A DNA stretch of 31,462 nucleotides, taken from assembly GCA_946222285.1 (NCBI GenBank), contig CAMIIP010000018.1:1-31462 (forward strand). Direction: 5' to 3'. This DNA comes from an uncultured Rothia sp. GTDB lineage: Bacteria > Actinomycetota > Actinomycetes > Actinomycetales > Micrococcaceae. Below are positions 24,737 through 31,462 of this stretch, piece after piece. The notes beneath the pieces are model-generated. The model searched no databases, was not told the origin of the DNA, and saw only the letters and a program-made list of their open reading frames with translations. Position numbers and translations under genes: made by a program. The first letter of the stretch is position 1. Each line of letters starts with the position of its first letter.

Positions 24737-26254
24737 CTATTGCGCCGATTTTGCCGTCTCAAGTTCCTCGCGTGACGTTTTAGGAACGGTGATAATGACC
24801 GAGGCCAACGCTAGTAGTAGCAGGATTCCGTTGACTGCGAAGGTTAGCATTCCGGCTTCACGCACGGCAATATTTTTTGCCTCGCCGCTGAAAGGGATGA
24901 TTTCAGCGAGCCAGAGAGCCCCCGTTGTTGCCACCGCCGTGAATACGGTCAGCGATACAGCAGTACCGACAGCCGCACCCAAAGAAGATGCCATTTTATA
25001 GATGCCCGCGCCAGCACCTGATTGCTCAGGAGGCAGGTTTGAGAGCGCGGCTTCGGTGGATGGGGTTGCGTAGAATGCCAGCCCAATTCCAAAGAGGCAG
25101 TAGGCAACAATTGCGAGAATGCGGTAGGGGCCTGAAAGCATATAGGTCTGCATAAACATCACCGATACCGCAAATACCACGCAGATTCCCCACATCATGG
25201 GCTTACGGGGTCCGAATTTCTGAAGTAGTTTTTCACCCACACGTATAAAGGCAATGATGCACACCGCATAGCCAATAGTGAGAAGGCTGGCCTCAAAAGC
25301 GGTGTATTTGGAGCCATCTGCTTTGAGCATGCCTAGCTGCAAGAGCTGTTGAGAAACGATGAGCGTGCCGATAGAGCAGTTCAGCAGAAAGTTCGAAAGG
25401 GTTGCCCCGGTGAAGGTCTTATTTTTGAAGAGGGCGAAGTCGATGAAGGGAGTGGCTTGTTTTCTTTCAAAAACGATGAAGGCTACCCAAGAAACCACGG
25501 AGACGGCGAGCAGAGAAAGTACTGTCGGTGAGGTCCACCCCAGTTTCGCTCCGAAAAGCACCACAATCATCAGGGTCAAGGTAGCGAGAATAAACAGAGC
25601 CAAACCTACGAAGTCGAAGCGATGCGGCTTAGCGTTCTCTACCTTGGTCTCAGGGGTGGGGCGAATGAGCAAGAAAGCGGCAACACAGAGCAGGATATGG
25701 GCGATGAAGAGCCCTTTCCAGCCGATGAATTGGACGACGGAGCCGCCGAAGATTGCTGCCATGCCGGAGCCACCCCAGGTTCCGATGGACCACATGGACA
25801 CCGCGCGCTGGCGTGCGGCGCCGTCCCAGTATGCCTTGACGATTGCGAGGGTGGAGGGCATGATGCAGGCGGCGGAAAAACCTTGAATAGCGCGGCCAAT
25901 CACTAAAAAAGGAAGCGCCAAAGAGCCGGCAGCGAAGAGTAGAAAAATGGAGCCAACGATACCGGCAAGGGTGCCGATGAGGGCAATCTTTACGCGACCT
26001 AAACGGTCAGCTAAACCGCCCATGAGCACGATCAGTAGACCCGAAATCAGCGAGGTAATTGAAACTGCCAAGTTCATACCTGCGGCGCTGATGAAGCTAC
26101 CGTTTTTATTGATGTCGGCCATGATAGCCGGGGCAACCGTGCCCATGGAGGCGGCAAAAAGCCAGAAGGTGAGGAGCGCCAACACCAGCCCCAAAAGTAA
26201 TTTATCGTTGCCTTTGAAACCGGCTGGCTGGTCAACTACAGGAGCAGTGGACAT
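24737..26254 (-). CDS. MFS transporter, DHA2 type (NorB-like)
   Basis: This is a proton-driven exporter with about 14 membrane helices. From the ATG at 26254, preceded by a very strong AGGAGAGG, it has 505 residues; an ATG 19 codons earlier lacks such a site. The first segment FKGNDKLLLGLVLALLTFWLF resembles the start of staphylococcal NorB, and the loop GGLADRLGRVK (about 82-92) is the MFS motif A. The substrate may be a drug or an organic acid. It follows the M20 amidohydrolase by 72 bp on the same strand, so an acyl-amino acid or its product is another possible substrate, which is an inference. Confidence 0.85.
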   Translation of the reverse strand: MSTAPVVDQPAGFKGNDKLLLGLVLALLTFWLFAASMGTVAPAIMADINKNGSFISAAGMNLAVSITSLISGLLIVLMGGLADRLGRVKIALIGTLAGIVGSIFLLFAAGSLALPFLVIGRAIQGFSAACIMPSTLAIVKAYWDGAARQRAVSMWSIGTWGGSGMAAIFGGSVVQFIGWKGLFIAHILLCVAAFLLIRPTPETKVENAKPHRFDFVGLALFILATLTLMIVVLFGAKLGWTSPTVLSLLAVSVVSWVAFIVFERKQATPFIDFALFKNKTFTGATLSNFLLNCSIGTLIVSQQLLQLGMLKADGSKYTAFEASLLTIGYAVCIIAFIRVGEKLLQKFGPRKPMMWGICVVFAVSVMFMQTYMLSGPYRILAIVAYCLFGIGLAFYATPSTEAALSNLPPEQSGAGAGIYKMASSLGAAVGTAVSLTVFTAVATTGALWLAEIIPFSGEAKNIAVREAGMLTFAVNGILLLLALASVIITVPKTSREELETAKSAQ

Positions 26255-26326
26255 CTGACTCCCCTCTCCTAAATTTGCGTTTACAGTACTCATTTTCATG
26301 ATACAGCTCACATATGGAATATGGTT

Positions 26327-27553
26327 TTACTTTCCCAAATATGTCAAAGCGGTAACAACCTGAGCTCCGGTTGCAGTTTTGAGAGTGGGCTGAAGTTCTG
26401 GATAGAAACCGGGGTTGTGGTTGGCAGGGATATCTTGCGCGACACTACCGTTTATGACTGCCTTCTCCCACTTTTTGGAGTCGGTTCCGTGAACGAACCA
26501 GTAGTCGTAGGGAACGCCGAAAGCCTTGGGAATGGTACTGAAATCCTCAGAGGCAGTAGCAGGCTTGCCCTTGAACACGCGATTTTTGCCGAAATAGTCA
26601 ATGAAAGCTTCGGTGAATTTTTTGTTGATTTCAGAATCATTTTCGGTCAGCGGGAACTGATCGTAGTACTCGAATTCTGGCTCCTTAGGAGAACCGGCGG
26701 CTTCACATTCGGACTTCACGATGCGCTCGATAGCCCTCTTCACCTGCTCACGCACCTCATTGCTGCAAGTACGCAGGTTCAGAAGAAGCTCGGCAGAATC
26801 GGGAATAATGTTGGACTTGGAGCCAGAATTGATAGCGCCGACGGTAACCACGGCAAAGGTACCGGGTTCAATTTCACGCGAAACGATGGTCTGTAGCCGC
26901 ATCACGATAGTAGAAGCGAGGACGACGGTATCCACCGAATTTTGCGGCATGGATCCGTGGGCACCGCGACCGTAGAGGGTGATTTTCAAAGAATCGCCCG
27001 CCGAAAGAATCGGTCCGTCTACGGTAGAAATCGTTCCTGCCTCACCCACCATAATGTGCTGAGCAAAGGCGAGGTCAGGCTGAGGCACTTTTCCCACCAG
27101 TCCGTCGTCCACCATCTTTTGCGATCCAGCAGCGAGTTCCTCAGCCGGCTGAAAGAGCGCGATATAGGTACCAGACCACTCATCTTTGTTCTCATTCAGT
27201 AGCTTCACGGCACCCAGTAGAGAAGCGATGTGTCCGTCATGGGCACAGGCGTGCATGACGCCCTTTTCTTCAGAGGCATAATCCAGTCCGGTGGATTCTT
27301 CAACCGGTAACGCGTCAATATCTGCGCGAACCAAGATGGTTTTACCTGCACCATTTTTAAGAACCGCTACCACGCCAGTCTCGCCAATACGCTGGCTTTC
27401 CAAGCCCATATTTTTGAGTTCTTCTTCAATACGTTCTGCCGTTTTGAACTCTTTGAGTGAAAGTTCGGGGTGGCGGTGAAAGTGCTTGTAAAGTTGCGTT
27501 TGCCATTTCTCGATGTCTTTATATTTACTCAAGATAGTTTCTGCTGCAGTCAT
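26327..27553 (-). CDS. M20D-family amidohydrolase
   Basis: The enzyme is a dizinc hydrolase that removes acyl groups from amino acids or amides, like HipO, IAA-amino acid hydrolases and AgaA. From the ATG at 27553, which is better spaced from AAGGGAG than the ATG at 27556, it has 408 residues. The metal-site motifs are HRHPELS (26-32), RADIDALPVEE (76-86), HACAHDGH (101-108) and PAEE (136-139), and GRGAHGSMPQ marks the dimerisation-domain histidine. Everything expected is present. The pairing with a NorB-like exporter suggests uptake or detoxification of acylated amino acids. Confidence 0.9.
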   Translation of the reverse strand: MTAAETILSKYKDIEKWQTQLYKHFHRHPELSLKEFKTAERIEEELKNMGLESQRIGETGVVAVLKNGAGKTILVRADIDALPVEESTGLDYASEEKGVMHACAHDGHIASLLGAVKLLNENKDEWSGTYIALFQPAEELAAGSQKMVDDGLVGKVPQPDLAFAQHIMVGEAGTISTVDGPILSAGDSLKITLYGRGAHGSMPQNSVDTVVLASTIVMRLQTIVSREIEPGTFAVVTVGAINSGSKSNIIPDSAELLLNLRTCSNEVREQVKRAIERIVKSECEAAGSPKEPEFEYYDQFPLTENDSEINKKFTEAFIDYFGKNRVFKGKPATASEDFSTIPKAFGVPYDYWFVHGTDSKKWEKAVINGSVAQDIPANHNPGFYPELQPTLKTATGAQVVTALTYLGK

Positions 27554-27751
27554 CATTAGCTCCCTTACGTTTTGAGAATCGAATGGTATTTTCAGTGTTT
27601 CACTCTGCAACAAATGTTTCTAGTAGTCGCAGTTGAATTTCATTCACTGACACCTCAAATCCCCCATCGGCAGCCATCGAGAAAGGTCGATTTTGACGCT
27701 TGTTCTATGCTGGTTTTATGGGTACTTCGTTTTTTACAGAGGGCGGGCTTG

Positions 27752-28744
27752 ATGCGAGCGCCGCTAAGGTTCTTTCTACCGTCCGCTTTCCCCAAGGTGC
27801 CCGCAAATGCATGTTCAGCCAACGAGGTTGGATCTCTTTCCGGTACTGCCTCCCATGAATCGGGGTGGATTGCTTTAGAGCAGCCCGGCGGCTGGGGCAG
27901 AGATATTTTCGACGGCGTCGCTTTCGATACAGAAACCGCTCAGGCTCTTAAAAAGAAACTTTCCGCCGCAGGCTACCGTCTATTGCTTATCCGTAAGCCC
28001 GGCAGACTGGGACAGATTATTAACGACGGCGCTCGTCGAGTTTTTATTTCGCGACGGATTAACGGCACAGATGCGCTCTTTACTTTTTGCGTGAAGGGTC
28101 CAGCAGATTTACTAGGTTTACCCCTCGATCGTCCTGCAGAGGTTCCTTTTGCCGAGCCTATGAACGGACAGGTTCTTACCCTGATGTGTGCCCATGCCAA
28201 GAGAGATCAGTGCTGTGCCCTGCGTGGTCGACCCATTGCGCGTTTTCTTGCCCAAGTGCGTCCTGATGGAACGGTATGGGAGTGTTCGCACCTGAGTGGT
28301 CACCGGTTTGCGCCCACCGGTATTTTGCTTCCCTCCGGCTATACCTACGGCAGAGTTACTCCCGAAGGTATGTTGGCTGCGACCACCTGCCTAGAAGAAA
28401 CAGGGGTGCCGCTGATGAGTGGCTTACGTGGGTGCTCGAATCTTGCCCCGGTAGAGCAGGTAGCAGAAATTGGGATAAGGGAGCTCTTGCTAAAAAATGA
28501 GAAAGGAGAAGAACCTCAAAGTGAAGAGTTACATATTCATAGCGTGACTAGTGAATATACTAATTCAGCTATATCTATATCGAGGGTAAAACATAAAGAT
28601 GGTAGAAGCTGGGATGTTTCAATCAGCATTGAAAAGACAGAGGAAATTGCGGCGTCCTGCGGAAAATTACCTAAGCCAGCAAAAACTTACAAAATTGTAG
28701 AAATAATAGATTCTTCGCACGATTCGCTCTTTTATTCAAGATAA
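27752..28744 (+). CDS. Sucrase/ferredoxin-like (thioredoxin-fold) family protein
   Basis: The body of the protein matches the sucrase/ferredoxin-like family (PF06999): CSANEVGSLSGTA, WIALEQPGGWG, CAHAKRDQCCALRGRP and ECSHLSGHRFAPTGILLP are its usual blocks, with cysteines expected to bind an Fe-S cluster. The biochemical role is not established. From the ATG at 27752 (AGAGGG upstream) it has 330 residues. The N-terminus before CSANE is odd in this frame (Leu/Arg-rich). The +1-related frame from ATG 27718 gives MGTSFFTEGGLDASAAKVLS and onward, which looks more like real protein, so a frameshift near 27790-27812 is suspected. The C-terminal 80 residues are less conserved. Confidence 0.78.
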   Translation: MRAPLRFFLPSAFPKVPANACSANEVGSLSGTASHESGWIALEQPGGWGRDIFDGVAFDTETAQALKKKLSAAGYRLLLIRKPGRLGQIINDGARRVFISRRINGTDALFTFCVKGPADLLGLPLDRPAEVPFAEPMNGQVLTLMCAHAKRDQCCALRGRPIARFLAQVRPDGTVWECSHLSGHRFAPTGILLPSGYTYGRVTPEGMLAATTCLEETGVPLMSGLRGCSNLAPVEQVAEIGIRELLLKNEKGEEPQSEELHIHSVTSEYTNSAISISRVKHKDGRSWDVSISIEKTEEIAASCGKLPKPAKTYKIVEIIDSSHDSLFYSR

Positions 28745-28826
28745 TCCTGTTGCTAAGAAATATTTAAATCGCACTATAAATAATTGTCATATTTATATTA
28801 AATTCTTCCACTTGGTAAATGCTTAG

Positions 28827-28840
28827 GTAACCTAGGTTAC
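28827..28840. promoter_or_regulatory. 14-bp palindrome abutting a GTG start
   Basis: GTAACCTAGGTTAC is a perfect palindrome ending directly before the GTG of the next gene, and it overlaps the weak ribosome-binding site. TTAGGTAAC on its left resembles half of a DtxR/IdeR iron box, but the right half does not fit that consensus. It is a candidate operator, or a translation-blocking site, for the downstream gene. Confidence 0.4.
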
Positions 28841-29965
28841 GTGACTCAGCAAAATAACACCCCAGAAGATCCCCGCGACTCCTCAAAGGACCTCACACGT
28901 CCGCTTAACGCGCCGGATGAAAATATTCAAAGCTCCGAACCCACCTCCCACGAAGCAGAGGCAACAGCACCCCATCAGAGATCTTCGCAAGGTAGCGTAG
29001 ATTCTTCTTCCCAGCAGTCCCCCCAAAGCACCCCTCAGAACGAGAGCTCTCAGGGTAGCCACGGGCAAAACAATACCTACCAGCCCGGTACCTACAGCCA
29101 GCAACCACCCTCCGGGCAGTATGGGCAGAACCAAAATGTTCAGCAGAATAATGCTTACGCTCAAGCAGGCGCTCCGGGTTACGCAGCTTATGAAAACAAC
29201 AACGGTCAGCAGAACCCCTACGGCGCCACCCCCTACGCTAATGGCGGTGCGCCGTCCGGCAAACGAGGTAACAACGTACTCGGCCTCATTGCTCTGGGGG
29301 CATCAGTTCTTGGTCTGATCCTTGGATGCATCCCGGTTATCTTTTGGCTTGGCTGGATACTCATGTTCGCCGGCTTCGTGATGGGTATTATTGCCCTGGT
29401 CCAAAAGAATAAATCAAAGTGGGCTGGCATTACCGCCATCGCCGTTTCGGTTTTTGGTTCCATTATTTCGCTCATTATTGTTTTCGTCATGGCAGTAAGT
29501 TCGTTTGACGCTACTGACGGTAGCTACTCCTCAAACTCTGAATCTTCCAGCTCTTCTTCATCAGCATCTGCCGCGCCAGCTTCTACCACTGGCAACATTG
29601 GCGATACTTACACATGGGAAGACGGCGTTTCGGTCACCATTTCCCAGCCCGAAAGCTTCACTCCCGACAAGTACTTCACTCCCAAAGATGACTCCATGAA
29701 GGACTACCAGAAGTACAAAATCACCATCAAAAACGATTCCGATCAGGCTGTCGATGCAACCCTTTTCTCCATGAACGGTATTTCAGGTGGTAAATCTGTA
29801 GAAAACGTATACGGTGAAGATTTGGAACGAGCCCCTTCTGCAAAGATTCAGCCTGGTAAATCTGTCACTTTTACTTCGGGCTTCTTGATGGAAGATCACA
29901 ACGATGTTTCCTTTGATGTCTATCTCGATTACGACCGTGATGAAGTAACTTTCATCCAGGAATAA
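28841..29965 (+). CDS. DUF4190/DUF4352 membrane-anchored protein
   Basis: The 374-residue protein has a disordered Q/N/S/P-rich N-terminus (about 1-140), a DUF4190-type pair of membrane helices (about 145-220; VLGLIALGASVLGLILG, then FAGFVMGIIALVQKNKSKWAG), a serine stretch (about 229-240) and an extracytoplasmic DUF4352-like immunoglobulin-fold domain (about 250-374; YTWEDGVSVTISQP, YQKYKITIKNDSDQAVD). DUF4352 domains occur in surface-exposed lipoproteins of Gram-positives; the function is unknown. The start is GTG with a palindrome covering the ribosome-binding region. The gene ends at a bidirectional hairpin. Confidence 0.82.
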   Translation: MTQQNNTPEDPRDSSKDLTRPLNAPDENIQSSEPTSHEAEATAPHQRSSQGSVDSSSQQSPQSTPQNESSQGSHGQNNTYQPGTYSQQPPSGQYGQNQNVQQNNAYAQAGAPGYAAYENNNGQQNPYGATPYANGGAPSGKRGNNVLGLIALGASVLGLILGCIPVIFWLGWILMFAGFVMGIIALVQKNKSKWAGITAIAVSVFGSIISLIIVFVMAVSSFDATDGSYSSNSESSSSSSSASAAPASTTGNIGDTYTWEDGVSVTISQPESFTPDKYFTPKDDSMKDYQKYKITIKNDSDQAVDATLFSMNGISGGKSVENVYGEDLERAPSAKIQPGKSVTFTSGFLMEDHNDVSFDVYLDYDRDEVTFIQE

Positions 29966-29985
29966 TCTCTATAGAAACTTTCTGC

Positions 29986-30051
29986 AAAACCACACCGCCT
30001 TCTCGAAAGCACAGCTAACCGCTATGGGTTTCGTGAAAGCGGTGTGGTTTT
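29986..30051. terminator. Bidirectional terminator between convergent genes
   Basis: AAAACCACACCGC (29986-29998) and GCGGTGTGGTTTT (30039-30051) form a perfect 13-bp stem whose outer ends are A and T runs. It lies between the convergent DUF4352 gene and the amino acid permease and can terminate both. Confidence 0.8.
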
Positions 30052-30067
30052 AGCGTATCTGGGTGTT

Positions 30068-31393
30068 TCAGCTAGTGGGTGTATTCTCTCGGATGGCTCG
30101 TTTTGCTTGAGCTTTCTGTACGTTCTTGCGAGCTAAGGGCCACAGCACAATCAGAACTACGGTGGCAATCAGTGAGGTGATAACCTGCGTGCGTCCGGGT
30201 TCAGAGAAAAGCATGACGATAAAGACAAACGCAATACCTGCGATGAGCAAAATGTTCAGCCAGGGAGTAGCCCGCATCTTCAGCTCAAGCCCCTCAATTT
30301 CTTCCTTACTCATCTTGCGGCGCATACTCATTTGAGTCAGCGCGATGAAAACGTAAACGAAGAGGGCTACCAGTCCGGCAGAGTTCATGATGAAGTCGAA
30401 GACACCTGAGTCAGGAGCCGCGAAGTTCACGATGGTTGCAACCACGCCTCCTACTGTTGAAGCGATAAGAGCGAGTGCAGGCACCCCGTTCTTTGTTTTA
30501 TGGGCAACCACCCTGGGGGCAAAACCTTCATTTGCTAGTGAGGAAAGCATGCGAGATGCCGAGTAAAGACCGGAGTTGAGCACTGATATAACGGCAGTGA
30601 AGATTACGAGCTGCATGATCACAGCTGCGCCGGGAACACCAAATTTTTCAAAGACGAGCGTGAAGGGTGCCGCCGAAACGTCCTTGGGAACGGGAAGCTC
30701 GTTCCAGGGGATGACCATCACGATGATTGCTACGGCGCCTACGAAGAAGAGCAGAATGCGCCAGATGATGGTGGTAGTTGCCTGGCGTACACCCTTCGCG
30801 GGATCTTCAGCTTCGGCAGATGCCATGACGGCGATTTCGGTGCCGAAATAGGAGAAGATGACGAGCGCGACGCCGGTAAACGCTACACCGTAGCCGTTAG
30901 GGGCGAAACCGCCATGACTCCACATGTTATCTACGTGGAAGCTACCGTTGGGCCAGAGTCCTAGCACATAGAGAAGACCGGCACCCAAGAAGACGACAAT
31001 CGAAATCACTTTGATGCTGGCGAGCCAGAATTCGACCTCGCCGAACATCCTGACCGATATCAGGTTGGAAACCACGAAGATTGCAAGGAGTGCAAGAGAA
31101 CCCATCCACGCCGGCACGTCGGGAAACCACCGGTTGAGGGTTTCGCCGCCAAGTACGGATTCATAGGCGAGAACGCCTACCCAGAAGTACCAGTAGAGCC
31201 AGCCCACCAAGTAGGCTGCCCAGTTGCCGAGGCCCACGCGGGCGTATTCCATGAAGGAGCCGATGGCAGGACGCGCGGCAGCCATCTCGCCGAGCATGCG
31301 CATAGCGAGGAAGACGAGCAAGCCTCCGATGAGATAGGAGAGAATGGCGGCAGGACCGACGGTGCGAATCACATTACCGGAACCTACAAACAA
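30068..31393 (-). pseudogene. Amino acid permease (APC superfamily, AAT family), 5' end disrupted
   Basis: The readable 441 residues contain the first-helix end FVGSGNVI, YLIGGLLVFLAMRMLGEMAA (conserved in GabP/CycA/AroP permeases), GTEIAVMASAEAEDP and about 11 further membrane segments. It is an amino acid/H+ symporter of the AAT family; the substrate cannot be told. Family members have about 20-30 residues before GSSLFVGSG. Here the frame has IGSSL but is preceded by a TGA (31411-31409) and by sequence (MASNLPSKVQIT from ATG 31447) unlike the family. Only a TTG at 31393 would allow initiation. The gene looks truncated at its 5' end, perhaps by an insertion that continues beyond the window. 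Confidence 0.78.
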
Positions 31394-31408
31394 GCTGGAT
31401 CCGATAAA

Positions 31409-31462
31409 TCAGGTTATCTGTACCTTAGACGGGAGATTGCTAGCCATTACCGATTCTGTACC
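31409..31462. mobile_element. Possible end of an inserted element upstream of the permease
   Basis: The sequence from 31409 to the window end does not fit the expected permease N-terminus in any frame. It carries a direct repeat TCTGTACC (31417-31424 and 31455-31462). I infer a possible insertion or rearrangement junction near 31408. No transposase is visible inside the window, so the type is unknown. Confidence 0.3.

Noticed and set aside
25359..25886. Plus-strand frame opposite the MFS gene
   Set aside because: It is antisense to a well-supported transporter; its composition reflects the reverse complement of hydrophobic codons.
26321..26896. Plus-strand 191-codon frame opposite the M20 gene
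   Set aside because: It is a shadow of the hydrolase, which has intact catalytic motifs on the minus strand.
28824..28842. DtxR/IdeR iron box
   Set aside because: Only the left half fits the consensus; the palindrome has a different centre.

Overview
The window comes from a moderate-GC Gram-positive actinobacterium, most likely a Micrococcaceae member such as Rothia. The evidence is an actinobacterial-type gene set (single-chain iron-sulphur serine dehydratase, DUF1846 protein, tandem-GNAT protein, DUF4190/DUF4352 protein), frequent GTG starts and long GC-rich hairpin terminators. The genus is an inference.

Layout. 1-386 is non-coding and holds what looks like a self-contained regulatory RNA gene: a CRISPR-repeat mimic (183-210), a short guide (211-231), a decayed second repeat (232-258) and a Rho-independent terminator (255-286). 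The cas promoter region follows. 387-9337 is a complete, tightly packed type I-E operon: cas3, cas8e, cse2, cas7e, cas5e, cas6e, cas1e, cas2e. A short leader (9338-9417) leads into a 61-bp-period array (9418-11581) with 35 intact repeats, one decayed terminal repeat and 35 spacers. 11582-12175 is mostly non-coding and leads to a serine-use cluster: HAAAP-family transporter, L-serine dehydratase and a YheO/PAS-HTH regulator. From 16062 to 27553 the genes lie mainly on the minus strand: SPFH protein, DUF1846 protein, TPM-domain lipoprotein, MATE exporter, two GNAT proteins, a small membrane protein, an S4 RNA-binding protein, a NorB-like MFS transporter and an M20 amidohydrolase. A LysE-type exporter on the plus strand interrupts them. 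27752-29965 (plus) carries a sucrase/ferredoxin-like protein and a DUF4190/DUF4352 membrane protein. The window ends in a minus-strand amino acid permease whose first residues are replaced by unrelated sequence.

How it works together. The most interesting element is the RNA upstream of cas3. Its first repeat keeps the geometry of the array repeat (5-nt lead, 6-bp stem, 4-nt loop, ATGAGCC handle), and three base pairs of the stem have changed in a compensatory way. The guide that follows an 8-nt handle matches 11 nt, starting from seed position 1, of the minus strand at 304-314, just upstream of the proposed cas3 -35 box, with AAT in the PAM position. This fits a crRNA-like RNA that directs Cascade to its own operon promoter for autorepression, analogous to the reported CreR/CreA-type RNAs. 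The rest of the window is ordinary metabolism and transport. Three genes have 5' anomalies: an A7 tract that puts a lipoprotein signal peptide out of frame, a likely frame change in the sucrase/ferredoxin-like gene, and the disrupted permease.
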